Part shown: in pieces, positions 42,080 through 52,377 of the stretch
How the letters are laid out: every line of letters starts with the position of its first letter
Position numbering within the stretch: the stretch's first letter is position 1
Source: Phascolarctos cinereus
Lineage: Eukaryota; Chordata; Mammalia; Diprotodontia; Phascolarctidae
NCBI RefSeq assembly: GCF_002099425.1
Contig: NW_018344015.1
Coordinates: 7,540,001-7,604,000, forward strand
Reading direction: 5' to 3'
Length of the DNA: 64,000 bases
Program-made: the position numbers and the translations under genes
Notes under the pieces: model-generated
What the model saw: only the letters and a program-made list of their open reading frames with translations
Told to the model about the DNA's origin: nothing
Database searches by the model: none

Positions 42080-42162
42080 AAGTTCAATGTATCAACATTC
42101 ATATTTTTGACCTGTGGCCATTTTCTAAGAATGTTACTCCCATGAAAGTTGAAGGTTGACTG
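42080..42162 (-). mobile_element. Possible Tigger/pogo terminal inverted repeat
   Basis: The reverse complement starts TATACAGTCAACCTTCAACT, resembling the TACAGT(T/C)GACC-type ends of Tigger elements next to a TA-rich target. One end only. Confidence 0.3.
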
Positions 42163-42228
42163 TATATATAGATATGCATACGTATGTGTATATGTATATA
42201 TTAACACATATATGTGTGTATATATACG

Positions 42229-42260
<32 letters not shown>

Positions 42261-42268
42261 CACAAAAA
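42163..42268. repeat. TA/TG-rich simple repeat
   Basis: Imperfect TATGTATA and (TA)n run; the overlapping tyrosine/isoleucine-rich ORFs are artefacts. Confidence 0.92.
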
Positions 42269-43427
42269 ACAGTTAAAAAAAAACAATGAAACAATGTAAG
42301 CCACTCTATAATTAAAGGTTAACATGAAAAATGAAGCCAATACATTTAGGAATACTGAGATCAAGGCTGTATGCAATATTTTTGTACTAATGGGGCTCCA
42401 GAAATAGCTGTAAGACAAAAGTGTAAGTACTGGGTTGGGTTTGGAAGCTTCCAGAATACAGTATCCTCAAGTGGGCAGTTTCTCTATATGACACAGGCTG
42501 CTCACAGCCTTTGAGATGATACAGATCACTGTGAAGTGGAATAACCTAGAAAGTCTTTATGGAGCAAGAAGGTCCAGAGTTGTGCCCTCCAGTATGGGCA
42601 CAATTTGGATAAGTCAAGGAGACCAAAACAATATCACTATGTTGGGGTCAAGGTACAGTGTATCGGACTGTGGCTAATCAGACTAATATGAGCTCAGAAG
42701 GCTCTAGCACAGGTTGGGCACCAATAATCCTTATGAACATTTGGAGTGGAGATGTCTCTAAATTTATACATCTTGCAAGAGACACATGCTGGCTTAGTGA
42801 CCATTACTTAACTTCTTATGCCCTCAGGCAAGTCTGTACTATTATAAATTGAAGATTAGTTGCTAATCTGCATTGGTAGAGGGAATATCCATACTGGGAC
42901 TTCCTCATGCAAGGGAAAGCATAGGTCTGTCCCTCTCCACCCCCCCAAAAAAATAAATTACAAGTATTATTCAATATTAATGTATTATATCAGAATTGTC
43001 TTATTTGAAAAGCACTCTCATTTCAACATTTCAGTTTGTGATAGGGGAAAGAGTGGATTCTATCTCATTTTTGTCTCACTTTTTGGCTCTAACAATTATT
43101 TTGTTGTTAAGATTATAGTATTGGCAATATAAGGTAACACAATTCCAAAAATTAGAATACTTGATTAAGTTTATTTAAAACAATTTCTAGAAAATTAACA
43201 TAAGAAAATGGTATTTAATGCTGATATCATTTCCCTAACCTTTGAATAAGTCTTTTTAAAAAAAAAAAGATGGTAAAGGTTTGTGGCTAGTTATTTCATT
43301 TGTTTAAAGTTTCATGCTAATGAAATCAAGTTTCCATGTGGGCCAGTTAATTTCTCTCTGGTCTATGGTTGAAGACGGTACCTCTAATCCTAGATAATCA
43401 TCCATTGCTGCTAGGTAATACACAGGA
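42269..43427. other. Unassigned sequence
   Basis: No gene or repeat recognised in about 1.15 kb. Confidence 0.45.
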
Positions 43428-43662
43428 TAGAATGTTAGAGCTGGAGTCCAGAAGATTTGAGTTCTGATCTAGCCTCATTTGCTTACTACTTGTGTGACTC
43501 TGGGAAAGTCACCTCTGTTTCTCTCGGTTTCCTCAACTGTAAAATGGGGTTTACACTAATACCTCCCTTACAGGTAGTTGTGAGGATCAAATAAGATAAT
43601 ATTTGTAAAATGCTGAACACAAAGTCTTAGTAGGTGCTTAATAAATGTTTATTTCCTTCCCT
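43428..43662 (+). mobile_element. MIR/Ther-1 CORE-SINE
   Basis: GATAGAATGTTAGAGCTGGA, GACTCTGGGAAAGTCACC, CTCAACTGTAAAATGGGG, TAGTTGTGAGGATCAAATA and AGTAGGTGCTTAATAAATG, essentially complete. Confidence 0.85.
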
Positions 43663-43972
43663 CCTCTTTCCCATCCTTTAATAACCACCATTTGATTAAA
43701 TGAGATACTGTGAATCCAATATAACTCCTAGAAAAAAACAGCTCAGTAAATTGTTCTCTCCTCAACTGAGATGAACAGGGCAAGAATCTATGGGATATGG
43801 TTTGAGGGATCAAGGAAATCTCCTGTCTCCTTGTTTAAAATCCCATCATTAGAGATTCACTCTTTGGATCTGGAAGCCTGTGGGTACCTTTAAAAAATTA
43901 CATAATAATATTTAAATACTCTTAGAATGTTAACCTCTTAAATTGTTTTCAGCTAAAATCTTAGCGGGCAGG
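43663..43972. other. Unassigned sequence
   Basis: No gene or repeat recognised. Confidence 0.4.
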
Positions 43973-44108
43973 TTAGCCACTGTTGTTGTTCAGTTGCTCA
44001 GTTGTGTCCAACTCTTTGTGATGCTGTGGACCATATACTGTCCATAAGGTTTTCTTGGCAAAGATACTGGAGTGGTTTGCCATTTCCTTCTCCAGTAATT
44101 TAGCCACT
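43973..44108 (-). mobile_element. Mar-1 SINE 3' tail (RTE-type) with target-site duplication
   Basis: GTTGTTGTTCAGTTGCTCAG, GTGTCCAACTCTTTGTGA, AAGGTTTTCTTGGCAAAGAT and TTTGCCATTTCCTTCTCCA are the reverse of the Mar-1/BovB-like tail. TTAGCCACT (43973-43981 and 44100-44108) is its duplication. The tRNA head is absent (5' truncation). Confidence 0.85.
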
Positions 44109-44310
44109 ATATTTGCATAGTTCCAAATTGTTTTCTAGACTGGTTGGAATAATTTACAGCTCCACCAAAAATGGATTAGTGTACTGGTCTTTGTATAACT
44201 CTTCCAACATATACTATTCACATCTTTTGTCATCTTTGACAATTTTCTAGAGTGTGAGATAAAATCTTAGGTTTGTTTTGGTTGCATTTCCCTTATTATT
44301 AGTGATTTGT
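44109..44310 (-). mobile_element. L1 ORF2 C-terminal fragment
   Basis: CATAGTTCCAAATTGTTTTC, ACTGGTTGGAATAATTTACA, CTCCACCAAAAATGG, CTTCCAACATATACTATTC and TTGGTTGCATTTCCCTTATT are the reverse of the Cys-rich end of L1 ORF2. The Mar-1 tail inserted at its left edge. Confidence 0.75.
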
Positions 44311-44311
44311 T

Positions 44312-44440
44312 GATCAGTCTACAAACATTTATTAAGTACCTATTATGTGCCAGGCACTGTGTTAAGCTCTGGGGATGCAAAAAAGAGACAAAAGACAGTC
44401 CTTGTCTTCAAGGAGCTCACAATCTAGTGGGGAATGTAGT
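44312..44440 (-). mobile_element. L2 3' end
   Basis: CAAACATTTATTAAGTACCT, ATTATGTGCCAGGCACTG, AGCTCTGGGGATGC and CTTCAAGGAGCTCACAATCT, a very well kept reverse L2 end. Confidence 0.92.
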
Positions 44441-44446
44441 AAGGGA

Positions 44447-44475
44447 TAGTGAGGTAGAGTGGAGTGGAGTGGAGT
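44447..44475. repeat. (GGAGT)n short tandem repeat
   Basis: Several GTGGA/GGAGT pentamers. Confidence 0.8.
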
Positions 44476-44499
44476 GAGAGGGAACTTGGTGTCTGGACA

Positions 44500-44680
44500 T
44501 TTAGATTTGACTTTGAGCATTTGTTCTTCACTTTCACTTGAGTCTGGGTTCTAAGTAGCTGCTGCTTAACCACTCAGCTTCTGTTTCCTCATCTATAATG
44601 AAAGAAATATTTCCTATCAAGCTTATCTCAAAGTTTACATGAAAATCAAATGAGATAACAGATTGTAAAACATTATGGGG
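44500..44680 (+). mobile_element. MIR fragment
   Basis: CTTCTGTTTCCTCATCTATA, TATCTCAAAGTTTACATG and AAATCAAATGAGATAACAGA from the MIR core and 3' part. Confidence 0.55.
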
Positions 44681-44764
44681 AATATATCTGTGATTTTGTT
44701 AGTATAGGGAAGTCCCAGGTAAGAAAATTCCCTCAAAGAATGTAGGTAGGCACCTTCATAATCT

Positions 44765-44892
44765 GAGAGAGTGGCCTAGGGCACCATGAGATTAAGAGAC
44801 TTGCCCAGTGTACATGGCCAGTATATGTTAGAAGCAGGATTTGAACCCAGGTTAGCCTGGCTCCCTAGTGGCTCTCTATCAACAACTCCATG
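44765..44892 (-). mobile_element. tRNA-derived SINE fragment
   Basis: AAGAGACTTGCCCAGTGTAC, AGCAGGATTTGAACCCAGGT and TGGCTCTCTATCAACA, reverse head and core. Confidence 0.6.
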
Positions 44893-45097
44893 CTGACTAT
44901 CATATATTATGGAAGTGCATTGTAAGTAGTCAATTTATATACCTATGAAAGGTATCATTATGTAAATAGAATACTTGAAAAAGGCAGATAGGAACACTGA
45001 AATGGTGAATTTTCAGCAGATTTAAGAGCAACATAATCCTTATCAGGCATTGTGTAATTCAGGGTCATGAAACACTTAGATCTCTCAAAATCTCGAA
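44893..45097. other. Unassigned sequence
   Basis: No gene or repeat recognised. Confidence 0.4.
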
Positions 45098-45562
45098 CTG
45101 AGGATACCCCAAAAGACAATGAAAAGGTAATATTGGACACCAGGGAAATGGGCCATCTGGCCCTTCCGGGACTTTCCCTGTTACCTCCCAGTCACTCAAG
45201 CTATTGGTCCCTCCTTGATCATATCTAGATCTTCCCACAGCCTTTCTGTATATAAGGTCCATATTGGGCCCCCCCCCCTTAAATTGCTCAGATTCCTTAA
45301 GAGTCTGGCCCAGTTGTATTGGTATCACAAAGGCTCAAATTCCTTAAGAGTCTGGCCTGGTTGTCAATACAAGCATCTCAAATGCTCAGATTCTTAAAAT
45401 CTGGCCAATAGCGCAGATTCACTAGGAATCTCACTCACCCCAACCGATGTTTTAATAAATCTTGTCTCTGACTGAAAGAAAGCTTGAGTCAAATTCTTTC
45501 GAGAAAGGACCCGTGTCTTTTGTCCTTGAATTTTGGGGTTCCCAGAACTCCTAGACCTCAAC
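45098..45562 (+). mobile_element. Solo-type LTR of a gammaretrovirus-like (ERV1) fossil
   Basis: Order fits an LTR: a U3 with GGACTTTCCC (NF-kB-like) near 45170, TATATAAGG at 45249, AATAAA at 45454, a U5 with TTCTTTCGAGAAAGGACCCG and TTGGGGTTCCCAGAAC, and a likely CA end near 45560. Three tandem units lie between TATA and AATAAA. No retroviral interior flanks it, so it is probably a solo LTR; an ERV1-like class is suggested by the U5. Fossil. Confidence 0.65.
45286..45410 (+). repeat. Three tandem units of about 47-51 bp in the LTR
   Basis: GCTCAGATTCCTTAAGAGTC begins at 45286, recurs as GCTCAAATTCCTTAAGAG at 45333, and again as GCTCAGATTCTTAAAATC at 45384. Confidence 0.9.
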
Positions 45563-45604
45563 AAAGAGAAAATGAAGATTGTTGCCACCACTTTGGACAA
45601 ATAG

Positions 45605-45745
45605 AGAGGTCATTTGGTCAACAAATAATATATAAACTCCAGCTACATGCAAGGTTCTGTGCTAAGCCTCTGTTTGTAATACAAAGAATCATAAGGCATA
45701 GCTCTTGACCTTGAAGAACTTACAGTCTAATTGGAGTGATAATAC
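45605..45745 (-). mobile_element. L2 3' end
   Basis: GGTCAACAAATAATATATAA, GCAAGGTTCTGTGCTAAGCC and TGAAGAACTTACAGTCTAAT in reverse L2 order. Confidence 0.7.
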
Positions 45746-45765
45746 TAGATAGAATTATCTATCAT

Positions 45766-45825
45766 ATGATCACAGATTTAGAACTAGAAGGGACCTTGGA
45801 GATCCACTCAGTTTTAAAGTCCACT
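45766..45825 (-). mobile_element. L3/CR1-type 3' tail fragment
   Basis: CACAGATTTAGAACTAGAAG and GGACCTTGGAGATCCACTCA. Confidence 0.65.
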
Positions 45826-45864
45826 CTGGGGTCAGCACTGTCTTGATTGGTGAGGTCATGAGAC

Positions 45865-46215
45865 CAAACTCATATGACCCACTATATCACACTAGGCCCA
45901 GTTATGCCCATGTGCTCCAGTCATCTTCTTTCTATTACTGCTGTGCACATACTCCCTCCTCTTTTTTCCTTTTGCTCTGGGAACCATAATGAATTCAATC
46001 ACTACCAATGCTACTGGAGAGAGTGGTATGTCAATCAATTCCCCTGTGGCTCCACTCACAATCCCTGTGACTTTCCAGACAAAAAATACTCTTCCCTGAC
46101 CTCTATTATCATATTGGTATGATCTTCTATTAGAAGATAAGCTCCTTGAGGGCAGTGGTTATCTTGCTTTTATATTTGTAGTATAGTGTTTGTAGTACAG
46201 TAAATTCTTTTTCAT
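45865..46215 (+). mobile_element. L2-tailed repeat, copy 1
   Basis: A head not typical of L2 (CTCTGGGAACCATAATGAAT, ATCACTACCAATGCTACTGG) runs into an L2 3' end (GATAAGCTCCTTGAGGGCAG, then a degenerate AGTACAGTAAATTC). The head is shared with 62985-63395. Confidence 0.6.
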
Positions 46216-46221
46216 TCATTT

Positions 46222-46428
46222 AGACCAAGAGTTCTTGACCTTTTTGTATTATAGACCCTTTTTGCAGTTTGGTGAAGCCTATGAACTCCTCAGCATAATG
46301 TTTTAAATACATAAAATAAAATACATAAGATTACAAAGGAAGCCAATTATATTTCTCAGATACATATTTCTCAAAATATTTTTAAAAACCAAGTTCATCG
46401 ACTCCATGTTAAGATCTCCTAATTTAAG
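46222..46428 (+). mobile_element. hAT-like MITE, nearly full length
   Basis: GAGTTCTTGACCTTTTTGTA at the left end and GACTCCATGTTAAGATCTCC at the right end are imperfect inverted repeats. The body has TTTGGTGAAGCCTATGAACT and ATAAAATACATAAGATTACA. Confidence 0.8.
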
Positions 46429-46434
46429 TTAAGC

Positions 46435-46528
46435 CTCTCATTTTATAGATGAGAAAACCAAGACCCAGATCAAATGAGACAGTGTCAGTACCCATTGAGA
46501 TATCCATAGCACCAAGTTGCCTCTAATT
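46435..46528 (-). mobile_element. SINE fragment
   Basis: CTCTCATTTTATAGATGAGA, AAACCAAGACCCAGA and CACCAAGTTGCCTCT. Confidence 0.5.
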
Positions 46529-46659
46529 GTAAAAGGCGAAAATATGTGCTTTAAGAAAGGTACAAAGAAAAACATGAAAAAAGTTGAGCTTTTTAATGGC
46601 ACATTTCCATTATGCTTATATTTCTGTAGGATCTAGAACAGTGCTTTACAGAACTGAAT

Positions 46660-47005
46660 TGAACAGAGGGGAGCTGGGATCAGGGAAGGCTCTATGGAAT
46701 AAGTGACATTTGAAGGATGCAAAATTGTGGAGGCAGGAAAGCATAAGAAGCATTCAGAGACTGATGACTAGCACAATTTAACCGAAGCACCAGTTATATA
46801 TAGGTTTTGGTTAGTAACGGAACATAAGGGAGGATGGCAAGACAGGCTGGGGTCACTATCATAATTACGGGTTTAGGAGTTTGCAGTTTGGAGATATAAA
46901 AGGATTTTGATCAGGAAAGTGAATGATCAGAGCCCTGCTCTAGGAAGATTCTGTCATCTTTCAGATTCTTAAATCTAGGGTCCTAGATAGTTCATGGAGT
47001 AAACA
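46660..47005 (-). mobile_element. L2 3' UTR body
   Basis: GGGAAGGCTCTATGGAATAA, GTGACATTTGAAGGATGC, AAGGATTTTGATCAGGAAAG and GATCAGAGCCCTGCTCTAGG are reverse L2 blocks. Confidence 0.55.
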
Positions 47006-47024
47006 GTAGGCAGCTATGGTGATC

Positions 47025-47225
47025 CCTTCCAGACTTTAAAACTTGACTCAAAACTGCTCTCCTCCAGGTAGTCTTCTCTAACTCTCTTTAATTACTTCTC
47101 TCTTCTGCATCATCCCATCTTCCTTTTCACTCCACCTCCACCGCACTCCAAGCATTACTGTGATCATGTATTATTTGCACTTGCTGATATGTTGACCATA
47201 TAAAAGCAGAGCATCTGGTGAATTT
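47025..47225 (+). mobile_element. L2 3' UTR fragment
   Basis: GACTCAAAACTGCTCTCCTC, CAGGTAGTCTTCTCTAACTC and a TTATTTGCACTTGCTGATAT segment. Confidence 0.5.
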
Positions 47226-47644
47226 TTTTACTTTCATATTTTAAGACATACTGTCATCAATTCACTCAGAGTAAGCATTAAACATAATAACTCTGACTTG
47301 AATAAATGAATATATTAACTTTTTCCTTTAGTGTGAAAATTGTAATATGACAAAGGAAATGAGATTTTGAGAACAGATGAAAGGAACCTGATCAGCATGC
47401 AATTTTCAATTTTTATGTAGTGGAATTGTATTTTTTTTTCCAGCTTATTTTTCTATTTTAGTGTGTGGTCATCAGTGTAAGCGTGTATGCATGCCTTTCC
47501 TTCTCCTGTCTCCTCTCCATCTTCCCCAGCTCCTTGCCACATCATGAAGAGCTTCAGAGGCCTGTAGGATATGGGATACTGTTGCCCACCTATTCTATCA
47601 GTTTGCCTTCTACTCTTCTCATGTAATAATATCTTTGTGCTCTT
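47226..47644. other. Unassigned sequence
   Basis: No gene or repeat recognised. Confidence 0.4.
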
Positions 47645-47770
47645 GAATCCATTAATCAGTTAATTTATCAATGAGCCTTTATTAGTTATCTACTATGAAC
47701 CAGGCACTGCGAGTAATAGAAAAGTGAGACAGCTCTTGCTCTCAAGGCACTTGTTTCCTACTGGGAAAAG
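47645..47770 (-). mobile_element. L2 3' end
   Basis: GAGCCTTTATTAGTTATCTA, GAACCAGGCACTGCG and GCTCTCAAGGCACTTGTTTC. Confidence 0.75.
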
Positions 47771-47772
47771 GT

Positions 47773-48012
47773 AATAATAAGAATAATTAACATTATATGT
47801 GCTAGGCACTATGCTAAGCACTTTACAACTGTTAGGTCATTTGATCCTCACAACAATCTTACAAGGTAGGTGCTCTTATCCCCTTTTTACAGATGAGGAA
47901 ATTGAGGCAAACAAGAGTTAAGTGACTTGTCCAGCATCACACGGCTGGTAAGTATCTGAAGCCAGATTGGAACTCAGGTCTTTTGACTCCAGGCCCAGCA
48001 CTTTATCCACTA
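47773..48012 (-). mobile_element. MIR/Ther-1 CORE-SINE, full length
   Basis: GTGCTAGGCACTATGCTAAG, GGTCATTTGATCCTCACAAC, TTTTTACAGATGAGGAAATT, GTCACACGGCTGG-like core and CCAGCACTTTATCCACTAGC head. Confidence 0.9.
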
Positions 48013-49190
48013 GCTACTATTGATAGTATGAAAACAGATGACAAAGAGAAAGTGAAACTAACTAATAGTTTGTTTACATCCTCCCTTTCCAGGTGAATGA
48101 TATTCAAAGTGGGAAATGTAGAGCAAGCATAGTTAAGATAGAAAGCCCAAGATATATGAGAAGATATAAAATATGAATGAAAATCAACTAGTTGCTTTAA
48201 ATAATAGCATATCTGTCATGGAAATAACCGCAACTTGCTTGGAGACAAGTCAACATCATAAACCTTTAATCAGGAACATGTAGACCCAGTTCCTCATCTC
48301 TAGGGAGGCACTCTTTAAAAAAAAAAAAAGAAATCTTGTTCAATGAGACTTCTTATACTTTTAGAAAAACAGTTAGTTTCTGACTACATTGGCCTCGCTA
48401 ACACGCTTATCTACATTTAGTCTGTGTTTAGTTGTTTTCAGTTGTATATTTATCCACCTAACAGAAAGGACAGGGATGGGCTTAATTTAAGCAGAAAAGG
48501 CAGGCATGCTACTCTCTGATTTGAATAGACCGTTGGATATTTTTAAAGATGGAATCATTCCTCTCTTTAGAGAGGGGAGACATATGCCACCCTTTCTCTT
48601 TTTGTCCACAATCTCCAAGGCCAAACAAAATTAAATCCTGGGGCACGAAAGAAATTAGACATCATTTCTGAACGGCTGTTAGTGATCTTTCAGGAACCAT
48701 GGAGAAGAGGAGAGGTCCATAAGGATGGAGATGAGTAAACATCTCAAATGGGGAAAAGTAATTCTAGAAACTTATGTAGGTATGGCCTTTAGTCTCTCAA
48801 AAGGTACCTAATCTGGAAAAGTCTTTGCCTATGTTGATATGACTCAATGTTTTGGCCTGGCTGCTCATCTATGATTGGCTCTGCCTTATTGCTGACCACA
48901 ACTTGATCTTTTAGTCTGTGATTTCCATGATTTTGTTGATTCTGTATTCAGCTTGCCTATCTGGTTCCTTAGCGTCTGACTTGGATCCTAGCTATGAGCT
49001 CTCCCTTATCCGAGCTACCATAATGAGAGAGGCACAGCAATTGAGCTATAGAGGCAGGCAAACGTTAATTGCCACCCATGGCCCTAACCCTGAGGTTACT
49101 TGAAAGGAAAAAATGAAACAAGGGAAACTCAGAACTCTGCTTTGATATCTCCAAATTGGCTTACATATTGTGGCTTACAATCAGTCAAAC
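48013..49190. other. Repeat-poor unassigned sequence
   Basis: About 1.2 kb without recognised repeats. The 61-codon ORF at 48918-49103 has a hydrophobic start but no domain or splice context that I trust. Confidence 0.4.
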
Positions 49191-49194
49191 AATC

Positions 49195-49245
49195 AAAAAT
49201 CATTCATTAAGCACGTGCTACATACATACTATGTGCCAGGCACTG
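49195..49245 (-). mobile_element. L2 3' end fragment
   Basis: CATTCATTAAGCACGTGCTA, then TACTATGTGCCAGGCACTGA. Confidence 0.75.
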
Positions 49246-49309
49246 ATCTAGCAAAGGCTGGGATGAATACTTATCAAGAATACTATAGAAAAGATTTCAG
49301 CATAGGGTA

Positions 49310-49362
49310 GATGCTTGGATTAGATGAGCTCTAACATCTCTTACAATTCTAAGATTCTATGA
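49310..49362 (+). mobile_element. L3/CR1-type tail fragment
   Basis: TTGGATTAGATGAGCTCTAA, CAATTCTAAGATTCTATGA. Confidence 0.6.
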
Positions 49363-49467
49363 AAAGCCCATCTGTCCTCTATGATAGTTCAACCTCACAC
49401 AAAGGTAGGACAAAATATTTCAAGTATGTCAATTTCAGATATGTCAAGAATCAAGCTGTGATTATAA

Positions 49468-49640
49468 AATAGATTCTAGGAAACTTAGAGATCCTTTAGC
49501 CTAACCCAGTCATTTTACAAATGAGGAAATTAAGGCGCAGAAAAGTTCAATAATTTGCCTGAGGTCATAAAATAAGTAGCAAAGTGAAGAACTGAAGCCA
49601 GGTTCCAGTTACAGTGTCCTTTCCATTATATCAGACTATT
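49468..49640 (-). mobile_element. SINE with L3/CR1 tail
   Basis: GGAAACTTAGAGATCCTTTA, CATTTTACAAATGAGGAAAT, AACTGAAGCCAGGTTCCAGT and TCCTTTCCATTATATCA. Confidence 0.7.
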
Positions 49641-50445
49641 TTAAAAAAAGAAAAAAGAAAGAAAACAAATATCCGTATTCTACAACCAAATGAATGACCT
49701 CAGAAGGTTATTTATACACTTACTCCAGTGGTGAAGCCAGTACTTAATATATTTGAAACTCTTTTCTTAGAATTGCTTTTTGTGTTAGCCATGATTTTTT
49801 AAAAATCAGTTTCTTCATTTTATTATCAGGCTAAATTTCATTTTTTTATGTTTAACCAAAAAGAATTATTATTTATATTTATATTTATATTATATTATAT
49901 TTAAAAATTCAATATCTTCCTTAAAATCATCTAGTTAATTGTATATCTTAAGGAGGAATTACTATACTGATAGGCTTCCTCCCATAGCTGAAGCAATCAT
50001 CACAAAATCACACCTTCATTACCCAATTACACCCAAAAACCCAATGATGAAATATACACAGGCATCATCCCTGTACCCAAACATCTGCAACTATAGCCTC
50101 TCATTTTAGCAGGCATCATAACATAATTATTTTATAAATTATTTTATTACTTTAGGAATAGGAAAAAAAAGTAACACTCAAAGTTCATATCACAATGAAA
50201 CAAAACAAAACCAGCCAGTATCAAAATGATGTAATATAATTTTTGACAATTTAGTTTACATAAAGTGTAAAAGGAAATATATTATTAATTCAATATTTAT
50301 TTTATCTCTACTAATATGTTTTATTACACAAACTATGTGAAACAAAAATGTATTTTTTAATGTTGGCAAATTGAAATAGAATTTTATATTCAAGCATTCT
50401 TGACATACAAAACAAAAATAGTATACAGTATGAAGTTAGACAGAT
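49641..50445. other. AT-rich unassigned sequence
   Basis: Includes (TTTATA)n-like sequence near 49868-49905; no gene recognised. Confidence 0.45.
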
Positions 50446-50449
50446 AGGG

Positions 50450-50875
50450 CAGGTACTATTTCATCACCTCTGACCTAGATTATTACAATAGCTTCCTAAT
50501 TGGACTCCATGCCTCCAGTCTCTCTCCTCTTCGATCTGTACTCTACACAACTGCCAAAGTGATTTTGCTAAAGCACAGATCTCACTGTTGCTGCCTTGCG
50601 CAATAAACTCAAGCTGTGTTACATTGTTTTTACTTTGTTGGTACAAAACCTTCTCCCCAAAAGTCTGAGATCCACTCCCCCCACAAACATAGGTCTACAT
50701 ACTTGCTTCTGGGAACGGTGGACTCAAACTTTGACAATAACGATACCAAGGCACACATATAGGATAAACACACAGCAAAAGAAAACTCACAACTCCTAAC
50801 ACTGGAAATCTTTTCCCTCTTTGTAGAGTCCTCACATAGCTCCACTTAGGTTTTAGCTCTCAGCTTAGAAGCCTA
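50450..50875 (+). mobile_element. L2 3' UTR
   Basis: CTGACCTAGATTATTACAAT, AGCTTCCTAATTGGACTCCA, CAACTGCCAAAGTGATTTTG and CTAAAGCACAGATCTCACTG, with a weaker match towards 50875, where a SINE inserted. Confidence 0.65.
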
Positions 50876-51047
50876 ATCAACTGGGGTTTTTTTTTGTTTT
50901 TAGGCAATTGGGGTTAAGTGACTTGCCCAGGGTCACACAGCTAGTATGTGTCAAGTGTTTGATCTGAGTCTGAATTTGAACTCAGGTCCTCTTGATTTCA
51001 GAGCCAGTGCTCTATCCACTGCGCCACCTAGCTGCCCATCAACTGGG
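50876..51047 (-). mobile_element. tRNA-derived marsupial SINE with target-site duplication
   Basis: SINE body is about 50887-51037, reading AGGCAATTGGGGTTAAGTGA, CTTGCCCAGGGTCACACAGC, CAGTGCTCTATCCACTGCGC and CACCTAGCTGCCC in reverse. ATCAACTGGG flanks it at 50876-50885 and 51038-51047. One of the youngest-looking insertions in the window. Confidence 0.95.
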
Positions 51048-51649
51048 TTTTGAGAATCTGATTTTTTCTTCAGTCAACAGACAACACTTCTCTCTGCTTT
51101 GAGGGGCTATACTTTTTGAAGGTGCCTCCTCCCTTGGGTCTCTTATTCTCAGATGTGTCTCCCTGCTTCTAGATGGATATATTATCTCTTAAATATTCAG
51201 TAGCTCTGGTGATATGGCCAATGGAGGAGGGAAGAAATAAAATCCACTTACCTTGCTGCCCTCTACTAAAGGCAAAAGGGCCTACCTCCAACTCCCAAAT
51301 TGAAACCAATGAAATTCATTTAGCATGGATCTAGGATCACAGTTAAATACAATATCACCATTGTAGATTAAACCCAAGAAGGTCAATCAATTTCACTGTT
51401 TCTTTCTTAACCAAATCAAAGAGGTCACAAAGTGCTCCCAGGGTATAGATTCATCATGCTTGCAAATTGAAACCTTATCATGTATGACTGTGTTCTGAGG
51501 TGGGAAGTAGATACGTTTTGTTTATACATTAAAACCTCATTATGTGTGACTACATTGTAGTAAGGTTGTAGGAAAGTTCCTTAACACCTATTTTATACTT
51601 TGTGATATTATTCCGGGGTTTTTGTTATTATTTTAATCTAAGACTGGAA
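51048..51649. other. Unassigned sequence
   Basis: No gene recognised. Residual L2-like sequence just after the SINE is possible. Confidence 0.4.
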
Positions 51650-51800
51650 GGAAACTACCTTCCATATATGTGTACAAATTGCTTCACCCAATAGTCTATA
51701 AGCTCCTTGGAAATAGGAATTATCTCATATTTGTTTTACTATTTCCAGAGCTTAGCACAGTGCCTGACCATTGGAGGTGCTTAATAAATGGTTTGGGTTT
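51650..51800 (+). mobile_element. L2 3' end
   Basis: CAATAGTCTATAAGCTCCTT, CCAGAGCTTAGCACAGTGCC and GGTGCTTAATAAATGG. Confidence 0.85.
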
Positions 51801-51941
51801 GTTTTTTTTATTTTTTGAATTAATTTGTCTTTGTATATACAACTAACATAACGTATTGTACATTGTAGTTCCTTAGTAAATAGTTGTTGTCTATTTCTAA
51901 ATGTTTAACTGAATTAATAGTAAAGCCATAATGAGCACAGA

Positions 51942-52022
51942 GCAAATGGAACTTTTACCAGAAAGTGATGCAAAGGCCTGCCCCCATCTGGGCTTGGCAT
52001 CATAGGTAAAAGCTCCATTTGC
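51942..52022 (+). other. 81 nt stem-loop, pre-miRNA-like
   Basis: GCAAATGGAACTTTTACC (51942-51959) pairs with GGTAAAAGCTCCATTTGC (52005-52022) over 18 positions with one mismatch. After a small internal loop, TGATGC pairs with GCATCA. The size and near-complete base of the stem fit a microRNA precursor or the remnant of a short palindromic MITE. There is no expression evidence, and transcribed strand is unknown. Confidence 0.4.
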
Positions 52023-52377
52023 CGGATGGCTAGCCCCATAGAGAGCTGCCATTGTCCCAGTCACCTGCTGTCTTTTGCCTCTTTCTCAGGGACGTCTCCC
52101 CCAAATCTCTGAGTGGAATGTTCTAGAGGAGTGTCCCACCCCTCCCATCACAGCCCTCCCTGTTGTGGAATTGTTCTCTTTACCACTTCGCCTCTTCTCT
52201 GCCCATTGCAACTATGGTTGGATTGTTTTCTGGGAAGCCACTCTTTGCTACAACTGTGCTACAATTGGATTTCCTTTGCCTTCTCTCTTCCTATTCAAAT
52301 GAATTTTTACCAAGTGTAGTTTCAGCTAGTTATGGCTCTGATAAGTAGTTTGTTTCTATACCTTTATTTTTTCCTTA
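52023..52377. other. Unassigned sequence
   Basis: Pyrimidine-rich, with three overlapping short plus-strand ORFs that share no family signature. Confidence 0.4.

Noticed and set aside
42061-42418. Tyr/Ile-rich minus-strand ORFs.
   Set aside because: Product of the TA/TG simple repeat.
48918-49103. 61-codon ORF with a signal-peptide-like start.
   Set aside because: No recognised family, no splice or promoter context, and hydrophobic starts of this size are expected by chance in T-rich DNA.
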